Assembly: GCA_945483525.1 (NCBI GenBank)
Contig: CALYRV010000054.1
Location: 1 to 12,270 of the forward strand
DNA length: 12,270 nt
Source of the DNA: an uncultured Verrucomicrobiota bacterium
GTDB lineage: Bacteria; Verrucomicrobiota; Kiritimatiellia; RFP12; UBA1067
Reading direction: 5' to 3'
Below are positions 7,682-12,270 of this stretch, one piece after another. Under the pieces are notes generated by a model. It was not told the DNA's origin, did no database searches, and saw nothing but the letters and a program-made list of their open reading frames with translations. Position 1 is the stretch's first letter, and every line of letters begins with the position of its first letter. The position numbers were made by a program, and so were the translations under genes.

Positions 7682-7690
7682 TGATATAAT
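7682..7690 (+). promoter_or_regulatory. extended -10 promoter for the DUF486 gene
   Basis: TGATATAAT is a consensus extended -10 box ending 6 nt before the ATG at 7697. The expected start coincides with the ATG, predicting a leaderless mRNA. There is no Shine-Dalgarno sequence between box and start, and no convincing -35. Confidence 0.65.
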
Positions 7691-7696
7691 ATCGAC

Positions 7697-8041
7697 ATGA
7701 GCAATTTCAATTGGGTTACAGTCGGACTGCTGATCGTCTCAAACTTCGTCATGGCTTATGCTTGGTACGGGAACCTTCGGCATATGGAAGGCATGCCGGT
7801 CTGGAAGGTGATTCTCGTCAGCTGGTGCATCGCGTTGTTTGAATACGCCTTCATGATTCCTGCCAACCGCATCGGCGCCAAGACGATGTCGCTGATGCAG
7901 CTCAAGATCACGCAGGAGGCGATATCGCTGCTGGTGTTCGTTCCGTTCTCGCTGCTGGTGATGAAACAGGGGGTCAACTGGAATTATGCCGCGGCCGCCG
8001 CGTGCATCCTTGCGGCGGTATTCTTCATCTTCAGGGGGTGA
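7697..8041 (+). CDS. DUF486 (DMT-like) four-helix membrane protein
   Basis: The 114-residue protein matches the DUF486 family of small inner-membrane proteins related to the drug/metabolite transporter superfamily. Four hydrophobic segments lie at about 7-24, 37-56, 73-90 and 95-112. Family landmarks are NFVMAYAWYGNL (16-27), VSWCIALFEYAFMIPANRIG (41-60), LKITQE (74-79) and the C-terminal AVFFIF. Transport activity of this family is not established to my knowledge. The length is typical for a complete member. The ATG follows the TATAAT box by 6 nt. The last codons carry the ribosome site of yfcE, so the two genes form a transcription unit. Confidence 0.88.
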   Translation: MSNFNWVTVGLLIVSNFVMAYAWYGNLRHMEGMPVWKVILVSWCIALFEYAFMIPANRIGAKTMSLMQLKITQEAISLLVFVPFSLLVMKQGVNWNYAAAAACILAAVFFIFRG

Positions 8042-8044
8042 CCT

Positions 8045-8560
8045 ATGAGACTGCTTTTCATTAGCGATATCCACGGTGTTCCGTCCACACTCGAAGCGGC
8101 CCTCAAGGTCGGCGAGACGCTCGGCTACGACAAGCTGGTCCTGCTCGGGGATTTGCTGTATCACGGACCGCGCAACGGCGTTCCAGACTTCTACGATCCC
8201 GTGAAGGTGGCGAAGATTCTCAACGGACTCAAAGACAAGATCGTTGCGGTTCGCGGCAATTGTGACGCGGAGGTCGACCAGATGATGGTGGAGTTCCCGA
8301 TCATGGAGGACTATCGGGTGCTTGAAGCGGGCAAGGAGAAGTTCTTCCTGACGCATGGACATCTTTTCAACGAAAACAGGCTTCCTCCGCTTGGGATGGG
8401 CACGGTGCTGGTGCACGGGCACACGCACATTCCCGAGCTCAAGGAGATCGTGCCGGGTCTCAGATTGTTCAATCCGGGGTCGGTATCGCTGCCCAAGGGC
8501 GGTTCGTCGCGCAGCTTCGGCTATTTCGACGGCACCCAGCTCAAGCACTATACTATATGA
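8045..8560 (+). CDS. yfcE: YfcE-type metallophosphodiesterase
   Basis: The 171-residue calcineurin-like phosphoesterase is very similar to E. coli YfcE, a manganese-dependent phosphodiesterase active on model substrates; its physiological target is unknown. The metal-site motifs are complete: D8-x-H10, G35-D36 with H40, G71-N72-C-D74, T103-H104-G-H106 and G125-H126-T-H128. Family stretches HGPRN (40-44), RGNCDAEVDQM (70-80) and FNPGSVSLPKGG near the C-terminus are present. E. coli YfcE is slightly longer at its C-terminus. AGGGGGTG (8033-8040) overlaps the DUF486 stop and serves as ribosome site, 4 nt before ATG 8045. The left arm of the inverted repeat begins 19 bp after the stop and may act as terminator. 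Confidence 0.93.
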   Translation: MRLLFISDIHGVPSTLEAALKVGETLGYDKLVLLGDLLYHGPRNGVPDFYDPVKVAKILNGLKDKIVAVRGNCDAEVDQMMVEFPIMEDYRVLEAGKEKFFLTHGHLFNENRLPPLGMGTVLVHGHTHIPELKEIVPGLRLFNPGSVSLPKGGSSRSFGYFDGTQLKHYTI

Positions 8561-8579
8561 TGGAGGAGGGGATGGGTTT

Positions 8580-8706
8580 GGTCGCAAAGGACGCTATTTG
8601 CGACCAGATCGGTTTGTTGCCGCTCCTCGCGAAAAGGAGGAGGTTTGTAGCGTTTGCGCCTGCGGCTTAGTGCTCGGGCAACAAAACTCGATCTGGTCGC
8701 GGTTTT
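8580..8706. repeat. left arm of a 127-bp inverted repeat
   Basis: Read on the minus strand, this segment aligns without gaps to 9224-9350 (my count: 100 of 127 identical). The identity is concentrated in two blocks, and a central stretch of about 25 bp is diverged. The arm is itself palindromic. GGTCGCAAA (8580-8588) pairs with TTTGCGACC (8597-8605). GCGACCAGATCG (8600-8611) pairs perfectly with CGATCTGGTCGC (8689-8700), followed inward by GTTTGTTGCC (8612-8621) with GGCAACAAA-A-C (8677-8687, one bulge). CTCCTC (8623-8628) can pair with GAGGAG (8637-8642). TTTT at 8703-8706 follows the long hairpin, so it could end transcription of yfcE. Confidence 0.9.
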
Positions 8707-8753
8707 AATGAATTAATTGTGAGAGAATATATGTCAAGGTGTTCTTAACGGTA

Positions 8754-8784
8754 TTGATAAGAAGATTCTGTTATTGAATATAAT
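8754..8784 (+). promoter_or_regulatory. promoter for the GxxExxY gene
   Basis: TTGATA (8754-8759) and TATAAT (8779-8784) are good -35 and -10 hexamers with a slightly long 19-nt spacer. It lies in the AT-rich segment between the left repeat arm and the gene. The expected start near 8791 gives a leader of about 8 nt. It is the only promoter here with a recognisable -35, and its TG is displaced by one base. Confidence 0.5.
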
Positions 8785-8798
8785 AATGAAAAAGAGGA

Positions 8799-9227
8799 AT
8801 GCATAGATTATATAAACAGGCACAAGAGTTGTCTAAGGTCGTGATTGAGGCGGCGATAGAGGTTCACAAGCATTTTGGCGAAGGAGTTCTGGAGTCGATT
8901 TATGTTAAGTCGCTTGCTCGGGAACTAGAATTGCGCGGGCATAAGGTCGCAGAGGAAGTGCCGTGCACGATTGATTATAAAGGCCGCATCTTTACAGAAA
9001 AGATCCGGTGTGATCTTCTTGTCGATGATTGTCTGATTATTGAGACCAAATCTGTTGAACCATGCGATTTGCAGCGGTTCAGAATGCAGTTGCTTTCCTA
9101 TATGAAGCTTCTTGATAAACCGCTGGGGTTGGTGATTAACTTTGGCGATTCGACTCTCGGTGGTCGTTCTGTAAAGCGTGTCATCCTCAAGGATGCTGAC
9201 AGGCCGGATGAGGATGTCCCTTTTTAA
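8799..9227 (+). CDS. GxxExxY family protein (PD-(D/E)xK-like)
   Basis: The 142-residue protein belongs to the GxxExxY family, placed in the PD-(D/E)xK nuclease-like superfamily. The name-giving motif is G29-VL-E32-SI-Y35, preceded by the typical AAIEVHKHFGEG. A putative active-site pattern D72...E82-T-K84 lies in CDLLVDDCLIIETKS (71-85). Its biological role is not established and nuclease activity here is inference from fold. ATG 8799 is the first possible start after an in-frame TGA at 8787; AGAGGA abuts it with no spacing, so initiation may depend on the short leader rather than Shine-Dalgarno pairing. The stop codon TAA (9225-9227) lies within the first bases of the right repeat arm, so gene and repeats form one compact unit. 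Confidence 0.9.
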   Translation: MHRLYKQAQELSKVVIEAAIEVHKHFGEGVLESIYVKSLARELELRGHKVAEEVPCTIDYKGRIFTEKIRCDLLVDDCLIIETKSVEPCDLQRFRMQLLSYMKLLDKPLGLVINFGDSTLGGRSVKRVILKDADRPDEDVPF

Positions 9228-9350
9228 CCGCGTCCAGGTCGAGTTTTGTTGCCCGAGCACTAAGCCGAAGGCGCGGAAATAACCGACTCACACCATATCG
9301 CGAGGAGCGGCAACAAACCGACTTGGGCGCAAATGGCGATCTTAGCGACT
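9224..9350. repeat. right arm of the 127-bp inverted repeat
   Basis: This is the inverted partner of 8580-8706. The two longest identical blocks are at 9240-9267 and 9299-9321. It also folds on itself: GCGTCCAGGTCG (9230-9241) pairs with CGACTTGGGCGC (9319-9330) using two G-T wobbles, followed inward by GTTTTGTTGCC (9243-9253) with GGCAACAAAC (9309-9318). The small terminal hairpin present in the left arm is decayed here. The arm begins at the stop codon of the GxxExxY gene and ends 9 bp before the next promoter. Confidence 0.9.
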
Positions 9351-9358
9351 AAATAAAA

Positions 9359-9367
9359 TGGTATAAT
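9359..9367 (+). promoter_or_regulatory. extended -10 promoter for the yqeY-cupin unit
   Basis: TGGTATAAT is a consensus extended -10 box just outside the right repeat arm. A start near 9374 leaves a leader of about 19 nt containing GAAAGGA (9377-9383), 9 nt before ATG 9393. No clear -35 is present. Confidence 0.6.
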
Positions 9368-9392
9368 ATGCTTATTGAAAGGAATTAAGATT

Positions 9393-9842
9393 ATGGCATG
9401 CGAAATGTATGACAAGATGATGGCGGAGATGAAGGAGTCGATGAAGGCTCACGATATGGCGGCGGTCAACACGATCCGCGGTGTCATCGCCAAGGTTAAG
9501 GATATCACGGTCAACGCCGGCAAGGACATGACCGACGACGCTTTCATGCAGGTCATCGCGAAGGGTGTTAAGCAGCGTGAGGAATCGATCGCGCAGTTTG
9601 AGTCCGCCGGTCGCGCCGAGCTTGCCGAGAACGAAAAGAAGGAGATGGAGTTCCTCAAGAAGTATCTCCCCGAGCAGCTTTCCGAGGAGAAGGTCGCCGA
9701 AATCGTGAAGGCGGTCGTCGCCGAACTCGGCGCCGCGTCCAAGAAGGATATGGGGCGCGTCATGAAGGAGGTCATGGCTCGGGTAAAGGGTCAGGCCGAC
9801 GGCAAGCTCGTCTCGCGCCTCGTCGGTGCCGCGCTTCCGTAA
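9393..9842 (+). CDS. yqeY: GatB/YqeY domain-containing protein
   Basis: The 149-residue protein matches the YqeY family, which is related to the tail domain of the amidotransferase subunit GatB that contacts tRNA. The function of stand-alone YqeY is not firmly known. Landmarks are an N-terminal helical part with VNTIRGVIAK (25-34), KQREESIAQFESAGR (60-74), the invariant YLPEQLSEE and the C-terminal SKKDMGRVMKEVMARVKGQADGK region. Length is normal. ATG 9393 is chosen over the in-frame TTG at 9375 because GAAAGGA stands 9 nt upstream and would otherwise be coding. The cupin gene follows after 24 bp, probably co-transcribed. The gene is GC-rich, unlike the segment after 10190. Confidence 0.92.
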   Translation: MACEMYDKMMAEMKESMKAHDMAAVNTIRGVIAKVKDITVNAGKDMTDDAFMQVIAKGVKQREESIAQFESAGRAELAENEKKEMEFLKKYLPEQLSEEKVAEIVKAVVAELGAASKKDMGRVMKEVMARVKGQADGKLVSRLVGAALP

Positions 9843-9866
9843 ATCAAGGGCGTAAGGAGGATTGCG

Positions 9867-10190
9867 ATGACCACGATGACGATGCCGTCTGCTAACGGTG
9901 CGATGCCGGTCACGATCGAGAAGATCCTCGACGAGGAGCTCGGTGACAAGTGTGGGCTTTACGCGCGCGTGACCATTCCCGCCGGTTCGATCCTCGGCTA
10001 TCACGAGCATCACGGTAACGGTGAGAGCTATTTCATTCTCTCCGGCGAAGCGGTCTACGATGACAACGGCACCAAGCGCACGATCCGCGCCGGCGACTCG
10101 ACCTGGACGCCCGACGGCTCCGGCCACGCCGTCGACAACTCCGCCGGCAAAGAAGACTTCGTCTTCATGGCGTTAATCGTCAACAAGTGA
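9867..10190 (+). CDS. single-domain cupin protein
   Basis: The 107-residue protein has both cupin motifs in exact register. Motif 1 has H46-x-H48, E53 and G60. Motif 2 has G76, P82, G84, H87 and N91. The two His of motif 1, E53 and H87 are the expected metal ligands, so a metal-binding beta-barrel is well supported. Small cupins of this kind include sugar-binding, isomerase-like and regulatory proteins, and the substrate cannot be read from sequence. AAGGAGG (9854-9860) lies 6 nt before ATG 9867. It is GC-rich like yqeY, and the AT-rich cytidylyltransferase gene begins right after its stop. Confidence 0.88.
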   Translation: MTTMTMPSANGAMPVTIEKILDEELGDKCGLYARVTIPAGSILGYHEHHGNGESYFILSGEAVYDDNGTKRTIRAGDSTWTPDGSGHAVDNSAGKEDFVFMALIVNK

Positions 10191-10195
10191 GTTTG

Positions 10196-10633
10196 ATGAA
10201 TGCTATAGATTTTTACGGCAAAATCGCGATTACATTTGGAGTGTTCGATTTGTTGCATTTCGGACACTTTGAATTGTTTCGCCGTATTCGAGATCTTGTT
10301 GGGCCTGACGGAAAAGTCTATGTGATGCTGCAAATAGACGAGTCGATTGCTAAATATAAGCCTGGATGTCAATGTGTCTATGATTTCGAGATTCGCAAGT
10401 CGATGTTAGAAACTTTACGCACAATCGATAAGGTTATTCCTTATGATTCTGTTGGTGTTGAGGCTGTTGAAAACGTAGATTTTGACCTTCTTGTGTGTGG
10501 GCCCGAACATACAAATGAAAGGTTTCAGTTGCTTTTCAGGTGGTGTGAGACAAATGGAAAAGAAGTTGTTGTTATGCCAAGGACCAAAGGGATATCAACA
10601 ACGCGATTAAAGGAGATCATTCATGACCTCTAA
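10196..10633 (+). CDS. TagD-like cytidylyltransferase
   Basis: The 145-residue protein belongs to the cytidylyltransferase family of nucleotidyltransferases (glycerol-3-phosphate, ethanolamine-phosphate and related CTP enzymes). The CTP-binding H21-FG-H24 follows TFGVFDLL, and R129 with G132-ISTT136 forms the second signature (PRTKGISTTRLK). Length equals TagD-type enzymes. It would transfer CMP from CTP to a small phosphorylated alcohol, giving a CDP-linked precursor. The substrate may not be glycerol phosphate, given the downstream genes. ATG 10196 is 5 bp after the cupin stop; GTG 10187, overlapping that stop, would add three residues. The downstream gene overlaps by 11 bp. Base composition is much lower in GC than in the cupin gene. 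Confidence 0.88.
   Translation: MNAIDFYGKIAITFGVFDLLHFGHFELFRRIRDLVGPDGKVYVMLQIDESIAKYKPGCQCVYDFEIRKSMLETLRTIDKVIPYDSVGVEAVENVDFDLLVCGPEHTNERFQLLFRWCETNGKEVVVMPRTKGISTTRLKEIIHDL
10609..10615 (+). promoter_or_regulatory. Shine-Dalgarno site for the aminotransferase inside the upstream gene
   Basis: AAAGGAG lies 7 nt before ATG 10623, inside the final codons of the cytidylyltransferase gene. It supports the 11-bp overlap as real coupling rather than a misplaced start. Confidence 0.75.
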
Positions 10634-11714
10634 GACATCTGTTTCATCTTTTGTTAAGGAATTGCAGACTTGTTTCGGTGGATATTGGCGTTATCCCGAA
10701 GTAATAGATTATTATTATTTGGTCAATCCGTACTTCCCGCCACGTAAGCTTGCTGCAGAGTTTAAGGACGCATTTTATAATTTACTTACTCAGTATCCGT
10801 CTGGAATGAGGGTAAATAGTTTGCTCGCGGCAAAGAATTTTCATGTCGACGTATCTAGGATTGTCGTCGGCAATGGGGCTTCTGAGCTTATAGCTTCAGT
10901 AATGAAAACAGTCAAGGGAAGGTGCGGTTTCATATATCCTTCGTTTGAAGAGTATCCAAATAGATTGTCCATTAAACAGCGTGTTCCGTTTTATTTGAAT
11001 AGGGCAGATTATCGATACTCGGCAAGTGATATTATTAATTTTTTTGGACGGCGAAAACATAGGGTAGAGGCGATTGTGATTGTTAATCCAGACAATCCGT
11101 CTGGAAATTTGATTAATCTCCGCGATATGCTTAGACTAGTTGAATGGACTAAAGATCAATCCATCAGATTGTTTGTAGATGAGTCTTTTGTTGATTTTGC
11201 GGACAAACCATATTCGTTGATTTCGAACAAGTTGCTTAAAGACAATCCTCATTTGGTAGTGATTAAAAGTATTTCGAAGTCTTATGGAGTTCCTGGATTA
11301 AGATTAGGTGTTGCTGCGTCTGGAGATACGGAACTAATTTCGTGGATGAAGAAAGATGTTTCGATTTGGAATGTTAATTCGTTTGCAGAATTTTACATGC
11401 AGATCGCGCCTAAATATATTAATGATTTCAGGAAGGCTTACGAGCTGTTCCGAAAAGAGAGAGTGCGATTCCTCGCTCGCATGTCAGAGTCACGTTTTCT
11501 TCGGGTTATTCCGTCTCAGGCTAATTATTTTCTTGCTGAAGTTTTGCCTCCTTACACGGCGAGGACATTTGTTGAGAAAATGTTTCGGGATGGGAAAGTG
11601 TTGATTAAAGATTGCTCAAATAAGAAAGCTCTTGAAGGAAAACAGTATATTCGAATAACGATACGCAATGCTCACGACAATAACATGTTTCTAGCGGCAT
11701 TGGATAAGTTGTAA
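10623..11714 (+). CDS. PLP-dependent HisC/CobD-like aminotransferase or decarboxylase
   Basis: The 363-residue fold-type I PLP enzyme resembles histidinol-phosphate aminotransferase and threonine-phosphate decarboxylase (CobD). Seen are GNGASEL (83-89, phosphate-binding region), N155-PDNPSG (155-161), VDESFVDF (185-192, D186 binding the pyridine nitrogen), SISK219 with the Schiff-base lysine, GLRLG (225-229, R227) and a C-terminal IRITIRN (343-349) with the carboxylate-type Arg. Length is normal for HisC. Related enzymes in capsule loci make ethanolamine phosphate from serine phosphate or serinol phosphate from dihydroxyacetone phosphate. Lying between a cytidylyltransferase and a dehydrogenase, such a role is more likely than histidine synthesis. 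Reaction type is undecided. It is AT-rich compared with genes before 10190. Confidence 0.85.
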   Translation: MTSKTSVSSFVKELQTCFGGYWRYPEVIDYYYLVNPYFPPRKLAAEFKDAFYNLLTQYPSGMRVNSLLAAKNFHVDVSRIVVGNGASELIASVMKTVKGRCGFIYPSFEEYPNRLSIKQRVPFYLNRADYRYSASDIINFFGRRKHRVEAIVIVNPDNPSGNLINLRDMLRLVEWTKDQSIRLFVDESFVDFADKPYSLISNKLLKDNPHLVVIKSISKSYGVPGLRLGVAASGDTELISWMKKDVSIWNVNSFAEFYMQIAPKYINDFRKAYELFRKERVRFLARMSESRFLRVIPSQANYFLAEVLPPYTARTFVEKMFRDGKVLIKDCSNKKALEGKQYIRITIRNAHDNNMFLAALDKL

Positions 11715-12270
11715 TGAGTGTGCGCGTTACAGTTGTTGGTGCCGGAAATCTTGGGGTGGCGTGCGCGGTTTTCATGGCGGCAAAGGGTGCGCAAGTAACC
11801 TTGTACACAAGGAATTCCGGACGGTGGCCATCGGTTTTACTGGCAGAGGATTTTCGTGGCGCTGTCCTATCGGGAGAAATACATTCAGTAACAGCCAATC
11901 CGCAGAGCGCAGCGGATGCGGATTTGATTTTGTTTTGCGTTCCAGGTAATGTCATGTTGGCGAAAATACTCGAGCTTCGCCCGTACATGGCGGAAGGACT
12001 TCCGATAGCTTCGATTTTTTCCGGCGATGGATTTTTTTTTGTTGCAGAGAAAGCGATGGGTTCAAAATGGCCAGTTATGGGATTTCAACGAGTTCCGGTG
12101 ATTTGCCGTATAAAAGAGCCTTTTCGTTCGGTTAGTATCTTTGGTTATAGGCAAGAACTTTCGCTTGCGGGGAGAAGTGTCGACAATTTGTCATGGTGGC
12201 GAGCGTTCTTTGAGGATGTATTTGGTACGAAGACCAAGATTCTAGAGAATTACCTTGACGCGGCGTATGC
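11714..12270 (+). CDS. opine dehydrogenase-like NAD(P) oxidoreductase (3' end beyond window)
   Basis: An open frame of 185 full codons runs off the end of the window. It begins at an ATG sharing one base with the previous stop (TAATG). The N-terminus is a Rossmann nucleotide-binding site, VTVVGAGNLGVACAVFMAAKG, with G9-x-G11-NL-G14. A DADLILFCVPG segment follows, as in GpsA, ketopantoate reductase and opine dehydrogenases. The stretch FQRVPVICRIKE followed by VSIFGYRQEL resembles the PWxCRI...GK.V.V.GTK segment of octopine/nopaline-type dehydrogenases, so I favour that family. Those enzymes reductively join an amine and a 2-oxoacid. The C-terminal catalytic domain is not in the window, so glycerol-3-phosphate dehydrogenase-like activity remains possible. 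Probably one operon with the two preceding genes. Confidence 0.7.
   Translation, partial: MSVRVTVVGAGNLGVACAVFMAAKGAQVTLYTRNSGRWPSVLLAEDFRGAVLSGEIHSVTANPQSAADADLILFCVPGNVMLAKILELRPYMAEGLPIASIFSGDGFFFVAEKAMGSKWPVMGFQRVPVICRIKEPFRSVSIFGYRQELSLAGRSVDNLSWWRAFFEDVFGTKTKILENYLDAAY

Noticed and set aside
8799..9227. Transposase or homing endonuclease for the inverted-repeat unit
   Set aside because: The protein has GxxExxY-family motifs only; no DDE, HUH, serine or tyrosine recombinase, HNH or LAGLIDADG signature is visible. Mobility through this protein is only a hypothesis.
9222..9350. Integron attC site after the GxxExxY gene
   Set aside because: The palindromic repeat right after a short gene looks cassette-like, but there is no GTTRRRY core at the distal end, the two copies are inverted rather than parallel, and no integrase is present.
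10623..11714. Histidine biosynthesis gene hisC
   Set aside because: Motifs fit the broad HisC/CobD group, but no other his gene is nearby and coupling to a cytidylyltransferase points to a different pathway, so no symbol was given.

Overview
The window is ordinary-looking bacterial chromosome carrying 14 genes, all on the + strand, plus two non-coding repeat systems. The organism is a diderm (Gram-negative) bacterium: the gene at 6876-7661 looks like an outer-membrane beta-barrel ending in a terminal Phe. Strong Shine-Dalgarno sites (for example AAAGGAGGTG before 2060) coexist with genes whose ATG sits 6-10 nt behind a TGNTATWAT box, which suggests short-leader or leaderless mRNAs. I lean to an uncultured host-associated member of the Planctomycetota-Verrucomicrobiota-Chlamydiota group, but that is a guess; nothing here fixes the taxonomy.

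Region 1 (1-530): a 46-bp tandem repeat with two overlapping 12-bp palindromes per unit runs into the start of a small zinc-ribbon protein gene, closed by a candidate terminator.

Region 2 (540-5964): a tight run of five genes. Two adjacent paralogous membrane-anchored SPFH (band 7/flotillin) proteins each carry three extra SPFH1-like beta modules between the membrane anchor and the SPFH domain. They are followed by a CinA C-terminal-type NMN amidohydrolase (pncC), RNase PH (rph) and a DjlA-type membrane J-protein (TerB plus DnaJ). The layout fits one operon with membrane-protein quality control at its ends and housekeeping RNA/cofactor functions between.

Region 3 (6000-8560): an SDR oxidoreductase, an outer-membrane-like protein, a DUF486 small membrane protein and a YfcE-type phosphodiesterase. 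The first three each have their own extended -10 box; yfcE is 3 nt behind DUF486.

Region 4 (8580-9350): a GxxExxY-family PD-(D/E)xK-like protein gene enclosed by two 127-bp inverted copies of one repeat (ungapped, about 79% identical). Each copy can itself fold into a long hairpin. No transposase is visible.

Region 5 (9359-10190): a YqeY/GatB-like protein and a classical cupin.

Region 6 (10196-end): an AT-rich, overlapping three-gene set: TagD-like cytidylyltransferase, HisC/CobD-like PLP enzyme, and a truncated Rossmann dehydrogenase resembling the opine dehydrogenase family. Together they look like the start of a surface-polysaccharide decoration locus making a CDP-activated amino-alcohol-type head group. 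The composition change at about 10190 suggests acquired DNA.
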